Source of the DNA: Quercus robur
Lineage: Eukaryota > Streptophyta > Magnoliopsida > Fagales > Fagaceae
Assembly: GCF_932294415.1 (NCBI RefSeq)
Contig: NC_065538.1
Span: 12,282,330 to 12,346,329 of the forward strand
DNA length: 64,000 nt
Reading direction: 5' to 3'
Made by a program: the position numbers and the translations under genes. Under the pieces are notes generated by a model. That model was not told where the DNA came from, made no database searches, and worked only from the letters and a program-made list of their open reading frames with translations. This document shows positions 22,268 to 32,244 of this stretch, piece after piece; position 1 is the stretch's first letter, and each line of letters opens with the position of its first letter.

Positions 22268-23378
22268 TGTAAGGTTGAATTTATTCAACCATCTAATTGG
22301 CTTTATTCCGTGCCAAATTTGCTTGTAATTCAGCATTTAGTAACCCTGTATTTAGGTGGGATTGTTGTAAGGGTAGTGAGTGAGATAGAGTGAAGTTTGC
22401 TCAAGAGTGTGCAAGAAAACAGAGTGTCGCGGCTGGGACTCGCGGGTGGACTCGCGGCTTCAACCCGCCAGAAGATGCACACGTGCCAAGCATGCTGGAA
22501 GATGAACAGTCATGCTAGCTGGAGCACTACAGGACAAAACAGGACAACTGGCCATACGGTTAACTCGCGACTGGATCTCGCGACTTGGTCAAGCCGCGAG
22601 GTCAAGCCGCGAGCCACCCCTGTTTTGGAAAAACCTGACGTTTCGCATTCCTCTTCACTCCAGTATAAATACCCTTTTAACCCACGATTGAAAGAGAGCT
22701 TCCATAGAGAATTTTGAGAGAGAAACCCTAAAGAAAAACCATATTGTTTCACCCACAATCTCTACCTTAGAGTCTCATCAAATTCCCTCACTCTCTTCCT
22801 CTCCATTGTCAAATCCTTGAGAGGCATTATACCAAACCTGGTTCTCACCATTATCATCTCTGTGAGACAGACGTTTGGAGTTCTGGGAAGCAGTTAGGAA
22901 GGAGCCAATCTTCATTGGTTGATGCTACGGTGTAGTAGCGGAATCCGGAAAGCTAGAAAAGAAAAAGGTTCGGCGCAACCTCGTTGGAGCAAGAAGCTTG
23001 GAGGGCTTAGGTGCATTGGGTAGATTAGGCTTGGAGGGTCTATTGCTGTCCTTGTATCCCAACTGTATTTTCTAGTGGATTGATTACCGCTTGGAGGGCG
23101 GCGGAGAGGTTTTTCGCCGAGGTCTTCGGTTTCCTCTTCGATAACACATCTGGTGTTATCTCTGTGTTTGCATCTTCCTTCCTCTCTATCTCTGCCTTTA
23201 CTTTATCTGCTGTGGTTTATTTTGTTATGGCTTAGATAGTTGTTTAACTTATTCCATATTATAGCATATGTTAAGTTTCCGCACACTAGTTGTTTAACAT
23301 ATTGCTTGTGTTGATTAAGTTGGTTTTTGGGGGTCTAAACGTTCAAAAGTGTTTTTTGTACACGTTTTTGAACTTTCA
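22268..23378 (+). repeat. 5' LTR of D
   Basis: The 1,111-bp LTR has TG...CA ends. A TATA box (TATAAATA) is at 22,664-22,671. Seven CTCGCGA/CCGCGAG-type motifs lie at about 22,425-22,616, ending 48 bp upstream of the TATA box. Confidence 0.95.
22425..22671 (+). promoter_or_regulatory. LTR promoter of D: CTCGCGA motif cluster and TATA box
   Basis: Motifs are near 22,426, 22,440, 22,452, 22,564, 22,578, 22,595 and 22,608, with TATAAATA at 22,664. The same array recurs in the 3' LTR and in the internal region before ORF2 (26,455-26,715). Confidence 0.55.
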
Positions 23379-23380
23379 AT

Positions 23381-23395
23381 TGGTATCAGAGCGGG
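23381..23395 (+). other. Primer binding site of D
   Basis: TGGTATCAGAGCGGG, two bases after the LTR end, matches the initiator tRNA-Met type used by copia elements. Confidence 0.9.
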
Positions 23396-23449
23396 TACAC
23401 AGCTGTTTGGTTTCATTACCATTGTGTGATCCTTGACTCCCTTTTTGAG

Positions 23450-25420
23450 ATGGATAGGTCTCAATCCCTTAATGCACCTCCATATTTTGATGGAAGTAAT
23501 TATGCGCTTTGGAAGGTTCGTATGAGAGCTTTTTTATGCTCTATTGATGAATCCGTGTGGGATGCTGTTGAGATTGGTTGGACCAAACCTGAGGCAGCCA
23601 AATCCACATGGGATAAGGCAGCACTTGCTGCATCTAATGCTAACAGTAAAGCACTAAATGCTATTTTCTGTGGTGTGTCTCCAGATGAATTTCACAGGAT
23701 TTCTCACATTACCATTGCCAAAGATGCATGGGAGATTCTGGAAACAACTTATGAAGGCACGAAGAAAGTGAAAGATACCAAGTTACAAATGCTGACCACT
23801 CGGTTTGAGGAGCTCAAGATGAGTGAGGATGAGTCTTTCGACTCTTTCTATGGGAAGTTAAATAAAGTGGTTGTCAGTAAGTTTAACTTGGGGGAGAAGA
23901 TGGAGGACTCAAAGATTGTAAGGAAGATCCTTCGATCATTGCCGGAAAGCTTCCGTGCTAAAGTGACAGCCATTGAAGAGAGCAAGGATCTTGACGACAT
24001 CAGAGTACAGGAGCTGGTTGGTTCTCTGCAGACCTATGAGATGTCGCTGCCAAATCAACGGAAGAGCAAATCCCTTGCTCTAAAGACCATTAATGAGAAG
24101 GTGGAAGATCAAGGCTCATCAGGAGAAGATATGGTGGACAAAGATGTAGCCTATCTTGTTAAAAATTTCAGAAAGTTTTTGAAATTCAAAAACAATGGAA
24201 ATTTTGATGATAAGAGAAAATTCCAAAATTCTGGAAGGGAGAAGAGGGATTTCAAAAAGAAAGATGGAAAAGAATCCCAATCCACACAAGGTGTCACTTG
24301 TTTTGAATGCAACGGGCATGGACACTTCAAGAAGGAATGTCCTAATTATTTGAAATCGAAAGGCAAGGTGTATGCCACGACCTTGAGTGATTCAGACTCG
24401 TCCGAATCAGAATCTGAAGAGAGCTGTGATGGAGAAGGGAACTATTCAGCTTTCATGACTATTGCTCATGTTGAGTCTTCGGATGAATTGAATTTGCTTG
24501 TTCAAGACCTTGGAGAACATAGTGATGATGACTCACTAGGAATTGTTGAAGAGTCAGAAGCTGAAGGAGAAGAAAGCACATCAACTCTTCAAGAGAATTA
24601 TAACTCACTCTTGGAGAAGTCGGGTGAATACACAAGGGTAGCCAAGGCTGCTGAGAGAAAGATGAAGAAGGCTGAGGAGGACTACAAAAGTCTCCTAATC
24701 CGGTATAGGGAGGCCAAATGCGAGATTGAAACTCTGAATGGTGAGCTGTCCGAAGCTTACACTAAAGTAAGATTTCTTGAGAATGAGGTTGTTCAAGCAA
24801 ATGCAAAAATAGAGAGGGTCACCACCAAGAAGCTAGACGATGTTATATCTTCTCAAAAGAGCTTTTCAGACAAATCCGGACTGGGATATACCGGAGGAAG
24901 TAGTTCAACTGGAAATGTCACCAAAGAAGTGAAGTTTGTCAAAGCCAAAGATCCAGTTGTAGCTGACCCTACTGGTGTGAAGCTCGAGGTGGAGGAGAAG
25001 AAGAATGTGGTGGACCAACGGATGCTGAATCATCGTAATCAGTATGTGGGCAGGTCTGAGTCTCGTGCCAAGTCACGTCCACGACCACAAAGAGGTCCTA
25101 GAGGAATGTATGTGTGCCATTATTGCGGACTTCAAGGGCACACTCGACCAAATTGCCAAAAGCTGAGAGCAAAGAACAGTGCAACTCCTCAAAGGTCAGG
25201 AGGACCAAGAATTGACAAGAGAACTTGGGCAGGTGATCAACCCAGAGAGCATCATGGAGATCCCGGAATGATGAACGTGATGAAGATGATTGGTGCATTC
25301 ACCAACTGCTTGGAAAACTTCTCACGAAGGTTTGAAAGCCCTAACTCCCGTACCCAATCCTTTAAGGAAATCACCCCAAACGCAAGTAACGTGTGGGTGA
25401 AAAGGGGTACTCATGCATAA
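23450..25420 (+). CDS. Gag polyprotein of element D (intact, 656 aa)
   Basis: The start was chosen at the ATG at 23,450 (MDRSQSLNAPPYFDGSNY). The longer open frame upstream has no ATG. Residues about 1-220 form the copia gag capsid-type domain ('YALWKVRMRAFL', 'AWEILETTYEGTKKVKDTK', 'FYGKLNKVV'). A Lys/Asp-rich stretch and a first zinc knuckle (CFECNGHGHFKKEC, from about residue 284) follow, then a Ser/Glu acidic region and a coiled coil at about 380-475. A basic region with a second knuckle (CHYCGLQGHTRPNC, from about 556) comes next. The frame stops at 25,420, where a protease would follow in a complete element. It would package RNA in the cytoplasm and could act with enzymes supplied by a relative. 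Confidence 0.92.
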   Translation: MDRSQSLNAPPYFDGSNYALWKVRMRAFLCSIDESVWDAVEIGWTKPEAAKSTWDKAALAASNANSKALNAIFCGVSPDEFHRISHITIAKDAWEILETTYEGTKKVKDTKLQMLTTRFEELKMSEDESFDSFYGKLNKVVVSKFNLGEKMEDSKIVRKILRSLPESFRAKVTAIEESKDLDDIRVQELVGSLQTYEMSLPNQRKSKSLALKTINEKVEDQGSSGEDMVDKDVAYLVKNFRKFLKFKNNGNFDDKRKFQNSGREKRDFKKKDGKESQSTQGVTCFECNGHGHFKKECPNYLKSKGKVYATTLSDSDSSESESEESCDGEGNYSAFMTIAHVESSDELNLLVQDLGEHSDDDSLGIVEESEAEGEESTSTLQENYNSLLEKSGEYTRVAKAAERKMKKAEEDYKSLLIRYREAKCEIETLNGELSEAYTKVRFLENEVVQANAKIERVTTKKLDDVISSQKSFSDKSGLGYTGGSSSTGNVTKEVKFVKAKDPVVADPTGVKLEVEEKKNVVDQRMLNHRNQYVGRSESRAKSRPRPQRGPRGMYVCHYCGLQGHTRPNCQKLRAKNSATPQRSGGPRIDKRTWAGDQPREHHGDPGMMNVMKMIGAFTNCLENFSRRFESPNSRTQSFKEITPNASNVWVKRGTHA

Positions 25421-26877
25421 GCATTACAACATGTCCATGCATTAATTCTTCCTATGCTTTGTGACTATGTCTGTGTGGTATGCCTGCTGTTTTTGATTCT
25501 TGGTTGTTTGATTATTCTTCTTGTGTATTTTTCTTAATTGTGTTTTATCAATCTTTTTGTTTCTTGAGTCAAAAATCCAAAAATTACATAAAAAATTTGA
25601 AAATCAAAAAGCTTGATTGACTGTGTTGAGTTTTGTCTTAAAACTTGTTTTGCCTTGTACGTTTGTGCTAATGGCTTTGTGCATTTTCGAGCATTGCTTG
25701 TTTTCATGCACTCATATCACTATGGGAAAAATCTTGAAATCTATGTGATTGTTGTAAATAGATCTTCAAACTTGTCATGAATGATTAGTGAATGGTTATG
25801 TTGATCTTGAAACATGCATAGACTTGTGTCTATATCTCTTCCCACTTTTTATTTTTTTTTTGCTAAAAAGAGCTCACCAAATGTAAATCTCCAAATGAAA
25901 AGAGATATTGAGTTGCAAAAGCCTGTCGCACATTCTAGTATTTGACTAGGAAAAAGGGTAAGCGACCTTATTTTAAAAGTGAAATTTCATTCAAAAAGGC
26001 CAAAGGCCTGTTCTTCAAAGAGAAATGTTACATATTCCTCTCACAATGAGAGATGATTGCCTCAAAAGATCAAATGTTATGGCTGAAAGTGGAGTAAAAT
26101 GAAAAGCTCCAAGTTATGTTATCAAGTTATGTGGGAGGTCATATATTCATATTTCTATAATTGAGATTGGTCACATGATCTAGTGCTAATTGTGTATGCC
26201 TTGGTTGAATTGATCATTGAAGCTTCACATTAGACAAAGGACTATTTCATTGTTGATATCCACACACAACACACAAGTTTATGTTCGATAAATGCCATAT
26301 TCATTTGTGTGATTGTACTTGATAAAATGTGTTTTCACATGCTCAATCTTTGTTAATTCAAGCACAAAAAGATTTTTGAGTGTTTTAGGTGTTTTTGGAA
26401 AGTATTTTGTTGGAAAAATCTGAAAATTTCAAAAATACAGTTTTGCCCTGTTATGGCGGCTCAGTCGCGGGTTTGTCAAGTCGCGAGCCTCAGTCGCATC
26501 TTCGCTGGTCATGTTTGGCGACTTGTTGGCGAGTGGAAGGTCCAGTCGCGAGGATCACTCAGAGATTTTCGCGGCTCAGCTCGCGACTAACTCGCGGGTA
26601 TACCTTCCAGTCGCGAAAAACACTTAGAAAAATTTTTCAAAATTTTGTTCTTGAGTGCTTTGGCGGCTTGATCTGGCGACTGTGTGGCGACTTAATCCAG
26701 TCGCGAAAATCGCGTGTTTTGCAGAAACAGGAGCAGTTTTTAAACTTTTTCAGTTTTTCCCTCGGATTTTTGTGACTGTTCATCTTCTTTCTAAACTCTC
26801 TCCCTCCCAAACACTCCGTGCTCCCTTTTCCAATCTCTTGTGTTGCACTCTTGCAGCTCAAAATCGTCAAGTTACAG
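25421..26877 (+). other. D spacer after gag, no pol
   Basis: About 1.5 kb of T-rich sequence lies where protease to RNase H would be expected. I see no RT, integrase or RNase H motif in any frame. The last part carries the CTCGCGA cluster and a pyrimidine-rich leader (CTCTCTCCCTCCC, near 26,800) that leads to the intron. Confidence 0.75.
26455..26715 (+). promoter_or_regulatory. Internal CTCGCGA motif cluster upstream of ORF2 in D
   Basis: About nine CGCG-containing motifs (for example near 26,465, 26,482, 26,546, 26,569, 26,581, 26,591, 26,610, 26,701 and 26,710), plus several GGCGAC variants, occur in 260 bases of otherwise AT-rich DNA. The same motif lies upstream of the LTR TATA box. No clear TATA follows here. 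The position just before the spliced leader of ORF2 suggests an internal promoter. Confidence 0.45.
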
Positions 26878-27472
26878 GTATGGGTTTTCTGATTTTCACT
26901 CTTTTCTACTTGATTTTGTGCTTTTACCCTTGATTTTTCGCATATGATTGTGTTTTTGAAATGGGTTTGTCTTTCGGTCTCTGCTCCTTGTTCTTGCTTA
27001 GCTTGTGGATGCTGTTGGTATAGTTTGTGTTAAATGATTGTCATATGCTCATTGCTCTTCATCTTGTGCTTAGCTAAGTGTTTCTTTTTTTTCAATCTGA
27101 TCTTTGAGATGTTGAGTAATTTCTATTGGTTCGTTCTGAGGTTGTGTGTTTTACTGTGCTAGATTTGCATGTTCTAGTGTGTCTATCTGTGGGTAGCTTC
27201 TGTTTGGATCAATATATTGTTTGAGTGTCATATCATTTTTCCATTACCTGCCTCAATGTCATTTATCTGCCTTCAGGATAGTTTCACCATGTTGTTCATG
27301 TGTTTCCTATCCTAGGCTTGGTTTATCCATATGATTGAACTAACTAGCTTGCTGTTTAAGTTTTTGAAGTTCATTTGTTTGGTTGATATCTCTCTCTGTT
27401 TACTACATGGTCCTGACTGGTTCTGCACATATATTGTTATATGTTGTTGTGGCCTTTTCTGATTGTTCACAG
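26878..27472 (+). other. Putative 5'-leader intron before ORF2 of D
   Basis: A donor (TTACAG|GTATGG) is at 26,878. The acceptor (GATTGTTCACAG) ends at 27,472, directly before the ORF2 ATG at 27,473. The intervening 595 bases are T-rich, as plant introns are. Element B shows a 399-bp intron at the same place. Confidence 0.55.
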
Positions 27473-28549
27473 ATGGCTCCCTCACCTCAGAAGAAGAAAT
27501 CTACTGCAAAGAAGGCTGACAAGAGATTAAAGATGGATTCTAGATTGTTTAGGTCTGTTCACCACTTTGAGAGATACAAGGATAACTTCTTGAATGCAGG
27601 AATCATTCAAGAGAGATTTGTGGATTTGGAGGACTTAAGGCAAACTTTTATTCCCAGTTGTTTTGAAGGAAGAGGATGGGAAAAGCTTTTGGGTGGTTTC
27701 CCTGTTGTGTGTGAACCCTTAATTAGGGAATTTTACTCAAATGCTGTGATAAAGGATAATGAATTGAGTTGCTGGGTGAGGGGTAAAGAATTTGTCTTGG
27801 ATGCTCATGTTATAGATGATGCATTAGGGCTTGAAGGATTAGATGATGAAGAATTTATCAATTACAAGGATAGGAGTGTGTCTATTGAAACAATTCAACA
27901 AAGGATAGGTGGGCAGAGAGAAGGGAAATGTTTGAATACCACTGCCTTTCCAGTGGACATGAGGTGCCTTACCATAATCATGATGTTTAACCTCTATCCC
28001 ATTAGGAAATTGACTACAATCAACTGTGCTAGAGCAGTCTTTCTGATGGATCTCAAGGAAAAGAACTTCATAGACATAAGTTCCCACATTTATGACACCA
28101 TTGTGGATGAGACTAGAACAACCTCTAGGCCTAAATTGATCTTTCCAAGTTTGCTAATGAGGATTTTTAGGAGTAAAGGAGTTCCTATCCCTCAAGACAT
28201 CAGTCCCATGTCTACACCCTCTGCAATCAACAAGCTTACCTGCAAAAGGATAAGTGTTAGGCTTCCAGGAGAAGAAGATGAAGGTGATGAAGGAGAGGCT
28301 GCTCCAATGGAGACTGAAGCAGAAGCAGCTGGACTTGCATCAACTTCAACACCTAGGAGAAGTGGCAAAAGACACAGAGCTTCAACCTCTGCAGACACAC
28401 CTCCAGATGCTTTCCAGATCATTCTGGAAAGGCTTGATGGGATCAGGGCAGTCCAAACTGAGCACTCTGACAGGATGAGAGCCATGCAAGACCAGATTGA
28501 TGTCTTGGCTGCTACACTTGACAGCTTCACAACTCAGCATGACAAGTGA
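27473..28549 (+). CDS. ORF2 of element D, plant transposon-protein family (intact, 358 aa)
   Basis: The start is the ATG at 27,473 (MAPSPQKKKSTAKKADKR), directly after the splice acceptor. The open frame continues about 90 bases further upstream, but that part lies in the inferred intron. Residues 1-25 are strongly basic and may be a nuclear localisation signal. Residues about 60-240 form the conserved family domain ('EPLIREFYSNAVIKD', 'WVRGKEFVLDAHVIDDALGL', 'INCARAVFLMDLKEKN'). An acidic Glu/Ala linker follows, then a basic patch (RRSGKRHR) and a C-terminal helical segment (ILERLDGIRAVQTEHSDR). The family is a recurrent extra ORF of plant LTR elements. Its role is not known to me. This is the only undamaged copy of four in the window. 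Confidence 0.85.
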   Translation: MAPSPQKKKSTAKKADKRLKMDSRLFRSVHHFERYKDNFLNAGIIQERFVDLEDLRQTFIPSCFEGRGWEKLLGGFPVVCEPLIREFYSNAVIKDNELSCWVRGKEFVLDAHVIDDALGLEGLDDEEFINYKDRSVSIETIQQRIGGQREGKCLNTTAFPVDMRCLTIIMMFNLYPIRKLTTINCARAVFLMDLKEKNFIDISSHIYDTIVDETRTTSRPKLIFPSLLMRIFRSKGVPIPQDISPMSTPSAINKLTCKRISVRLPGEEDEGDEGEAAPMETEAEAAGLASTSTPRRSGKRHRASTSADTPPDAFQIILERLDGIRAVQTEHSDRMRAMQDQIDVLAATLDSFTTQHDK

Positions 28550-29351
28550 CCCTTTGGCCATTCCATGTCAAAAAGGGGGAGAAAGTTCATTGATGATTGA
28601 GAAGCAGAAAAGCAGCTCTTAAGGGGGAGTAATTAGTTGAGGGGGAGTAATGTGTTGTTTTTATGGTTTTGATACACTGTGTTTTGGTGTATAGCTGTTT
28701 CTAACTCTTTTCATATACTCATGGTTTAAACTTTAATATATGTTTGATGATGTTATTCAGGTATTTGTTGGTTTGTACCCATATGCTTTTGTAAGCTTTT
28801 AGGGTTTATGTTTTATGCATAGTTTGTAGGCTTTATGGTATGTACCATGCTTAAGTGCAGCCTTTATGCTATGTTGAAATCAGTACTTAATCTAAATGTT
28901 CTGCATTTTGGTTTATGTACTGTCACTCTTGTGCCCTTGTAGGATTGTTCCTAGATGCATATGCCTTGTGTGCTATGCATTGGTTGAGTGTTGAGCATAC
29001 AAGTGTCTTGCCTTGTGCTTGTTAACTTGTATGTCCTTGTGTTCATTCCAAGTGTGAATGAGCACTGTGATCACTACCTTGTGGTGTTCACTTGGTTGAT
29101 CAAGCCATGGTTTGTTTATTAACTCCATTTTTGCTTGATCTCATATTGCCTGTTTCATATGCATTTATAATTTTCTGCTTACAATGATCATGGTGTATTG
29201 TTGTGTTTCAGGAGTTTATGTTCATATGATTCAAGTGCATCACAGCTTCTAGAGTTAGGTGTGAGTGAGTTTTGATCAACTGTTCCCAACTCACATGTTA
29301 AGTCTAGAGTCTGTTTTAGGGTTTTGTCACGGAATAGCCAAAGGGGGAGAT
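28550..29351 (+). other. D 3' non-coding region and polypurine tract
   Basis: T-rich sequence with repeated GGGGGAG runs (28,575-28,650) and no coding signal ends in AAAGGGGGAGAT (29,340-29,351) directly before the 3' LTR. Confidence 0.8.
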
Positions 29352-30441
29352 TGTAAGGTTGAATTTATTCAACCATCTAATTGGCTTTATTCCGTGCCAA
29401 ATTTGCTTGTAATTCAGCATTTAGTAACCCTGTATTTAGGTGGGATTGTTGTAAGGGTAGTGAGTGAGATAGAGTGAAGTTTGCTCAAGAGTGTGCAAGA
29501 AAACAGAGTGTCGCGGCTGGGACTCGCGGGTGGACTCGCGGCTTCAACCCGCCAGAAGATGCACACGTGCCAAGCATGCTGGAAGATGAACAGTCATGCT
29601 AGCTGGAGCACTACAGGACAAAACAGGACAACTGGCCATACGGTTAACTCGCGACTGGATCTCGCGACTTGGTCAAGCCGCGAGGTCAAGCCGCGAGCCA
29701 CCCCTGTTTTGGAAAAACCTGACGTTTCGCATTCCTCTTCACTCCAGTATAAATACCCTTTTAACCCACGATTGAAAGAGAGCTTCCAGAGAGAATTTTG
29801 AGAGAGAAACCCTAAAGAAAAAACAGATTGTTTCACCCACAATCTCTACCTTAGAGTCTCATCAAATTCCCTCACTCTCTTCCTCTCCATTGTCAAATCC
29901 TTGAGAGGCATTATACCAAACCTGGTTCTCACCATTATCATCTCTGTGAGACAGACGTTTGGAGTTCTGGGAAGCAGTTAGGAAGGAGCCAATCTTCATT
30001 GGTTGATGCTACGGTGTAGTAGCGGAATCCGGAAAGCTAGAAAAGAAAAAGGTTCGGCGCAACCTTGTTGGAGCAAGAAGCTTGGAGGGCTTAGGTGCAT
30101 TGGGTAGATTAGGCTTGGAGGGTCTATTGCTGTCCTTGTATCCCAACTGTATTTTCTAGTGGATTGATTACCGCTTGGAGGGCGGCGGAGAGGTTTTTCG
30201 CCGAGGTCTTCGGTTTCCTCTTCGATAACACATCTGGTGTTATCTCTGTGTTTGCATCTTCCTTCCTCTCTATCTCTGCCTTTACTTTATCTGCTGTGGT
30301 TTATTTTGTTATGGCTTAGATAGTTCTTTAACCTATTCCATATTATAGCATATGTTAAGTTTCCGCACACTAGTTGATTAAGTTGGTTTTTGGGGGTCTA
30401 AACGTTCAAAAGTGTTTTTTGTACACGTTTTTGAACTTTCA
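29352..30441 (+). repeat. 3' LTR of D
   Basis: The 1,090-bp LTR is nearly identical to the 5' LTR. It lacks 21 bases present there near 23,290-23,315. The TATA box is at 29,748-29,755 and the CTCGCGA cluster at about 29,509-29,700. It is followed by the duplication CATCC. Confidence 0.95.
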
Positions 30442-31135
30442 CATCCATGGATTCATTAAAAGTGAGGTGCGACGGATGGTTTGCCACCACATTTTCTACT
30501 TCCTTTTTATCTTTGATGGTGATATTAAATTCTTGTAGTAGAAGAATCGGTCTAATCAACCTTGGCTTTGCATCCTTCTTTGAAAGAAGATATTTTAAAG
30601 TTGCATGGTTAGTGAAAAAAACAACAAGAGAGCCAAGAATATATGAATGGAAATTATCTAAGGAAAATACCACAACAAGTAACTCTTTTTCAATTGTAGA
30701 ATAATTCATTTGAACTTCATTCAAAGTCTTACTTGCATAATAAATTACAAGAGATTTTTTATCCTTTCTTTGCCCCAACATTGCTCCAATCGCATAATCA
30801 CTTGCATCACACATAATTTCAAAAGGTAAAGTCCAACTTGGTGGTTGCATGATAGGTGTAGTGGTAAGCATGCCTTTTAACTTATCAAAAGCTTCTTGGC
30901 AAGCTTGGGTCCGTTCAAATGGAGTGTCATTTGTTAGGAGGTTACACATAGGTCTAGATATGAAACTAAAGTCTTTTATGAACCTCCTATAAAATCCAAC
31001 ATGTCCTAGGAATGATCTCACATCTTTAACAGTCTTAGGTGTAGGCAAATTAGCAATCAACTCAAATTTTGCTTTATCCACCTCTATGCCTTTTGAAGAA
31101 ACAATGTGGCCTAATACAATCCCTTTTGTGACCAT
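30442..31135 (-). pseudogene. RT C-terminal part and RNase H of gypsy element G
   Basis: The minus-strand frame shows 'GHIVSSKGIEVDKAK' and 'VRSFLGHVGFYRRFIKDF' (RT thumb), then RNase H 'LPFEIMCDASDYAIGAMLGQ' (first catalytic D) and 'INYSTIEKELL'-like text, ending in 'ENVVANHPSHL'. The D insertion cuts it at 30,442, and the integrase continues at 22,267. These are typical Ty3-gypsy motifs. Confidence 0.88.
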
Positions 31136-32239
31136 GAAATGACACTTTTCGCAATTTAATAGTAAACTCTTTCTTCACACCTAGTTAAGACTTTTTGCAA
31201 ATTAGAAAGGCATTCATCAAAAGAGTCACCAAACACAGAAAAATCATCCATGAAAACCTCTAAAATAATGCTCTACCATGTCACTATAAATACTTAGCAT
31301 GCATCTTTGAAAAGTGGCAGGTGCATTACATAAACCAAATTGCATCCTCCTAAATGCAAAAGTACCAAAAGGACAAGTAAATGTGGTTTTCTCTTGATCT
31401 TCAAGTGCAATTTCAATTTGATAGTACCTAGAATACCCATCTAAAAAGCAATAGTACCCATGACCCGCTACTCTCTCTAAAACTTGATCCAAGAAAGGTA
31501 AAGGGAAGTGATCTTTCCTAGTGACTACAGTCAATTTTCTATAATCAATACACATGCCGGTGACACGAGTTAGAATTAACTCATTATTCTCATTTTTTAC
31601 CATAGTTATTCCGGATTTCTTAGGCACCACTTGAATAGGACTTACCCATTTACTATCTACGATGGGGTATATGATACCCATGTCTAACAATTTGAGCACT
31701 TCAGTCCTAACTACCTCTTTCATTGTAGGGTTCAACCTACGTTGCATCTCCCTAGATGGTTTAGCATTGTCCCCTAAATAAATCCTGTGAGTACAAACCA
31801 ATGGGCTAATTCCTTTAATGTTTGCTATGTTCCATCCTATGGCACTCTTATGTTTTCTTAAAGCATTTAATAACTTACCTTCTTGCAAAGAGTCAAATTT
31901 AGAAGATATAACCACAGGAAAAGTCTCATCGGTTCCTAGAAAAGCATACTTGAGCTCAACAGGCAAGGGCTTCAACTCCAATTTTGGTACTTGCTCACTA
32001 GATGACAACTTTATCTCACAAGGTGGCAGATCCTCATATTTCAATTTCCAATTGCTCACTTCCAATTCCTGTGCAGATTCCAAAAGACGGTGAATGTAGG
32101 CAATTTCAGAATTTTCATCAAAATTAAAATCACATGAATTGACTAGACAAGCTTCTAATGGATCTGAAAAACATGTTTTGTTGAATTGTTCTTGAACAAG
32201 TGTTTCAATTAAGTCAACTTCATGCACATCCTCTTCAAC
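31136..32239 (-). pseudogene. Reverse transcriptase of gypsy element G
   Basis: The frame from 32,227 contains a protease-RT linker, then RT motifs 'VRTEVLKLLDMGIIYPI', 'WVSPIQVVPKKSG', 'RMCIDYRKL'-like text (here GMCIDYRKL), 'HFPLPFLDQVLER' and 'FAFRRMQFGLCNAPATF'. The active site FMDD follows near 31,250 but is separated by a one-base frameshift at about 31,256. The right end is the solo LTR insertion at 32,240. The RT text resembles the Athila/Tat branch. Confidence 0.88.
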
Positions 32240-32244
32240 CCTAG

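Larger units (their letters stand above)
22268..30441 (+). mobile_element. Element D: young copia-type element with gag and ORF2 but no pol
   Basis: The LTRs at 22,268-23,378 and 29,352-30,441 begin TGTAAGGTTG and end CTTTCA. The target duplication CATCC is at 22,263-22,267 and 30,442-30,446. By eye the LTRs differ at about six bases and one 21-bp indel, so the insertion is recent. The internal part has a primer site, an intact gag (23,450-25,420), about 2 kb without coding sequence, an intact ORF2 (27,473-28,549), and a purine tract (29,341-29,351). No protease, integrase, RT or RNase H is present. It interrupts G between RNase H and integrase. Confidence 0.95.

Noticed and set aside
22397-22717. 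106-codon frame repeated at 29,481-29,801
   Set aside because: The two are identical because they lie in the two LTRs of D. The region is the U3 promoter.
26389-26933. Frames over the CTCGCGA cluster in D
   Set aside because: No family similarity, and they overlap the presumed promoter and leader.
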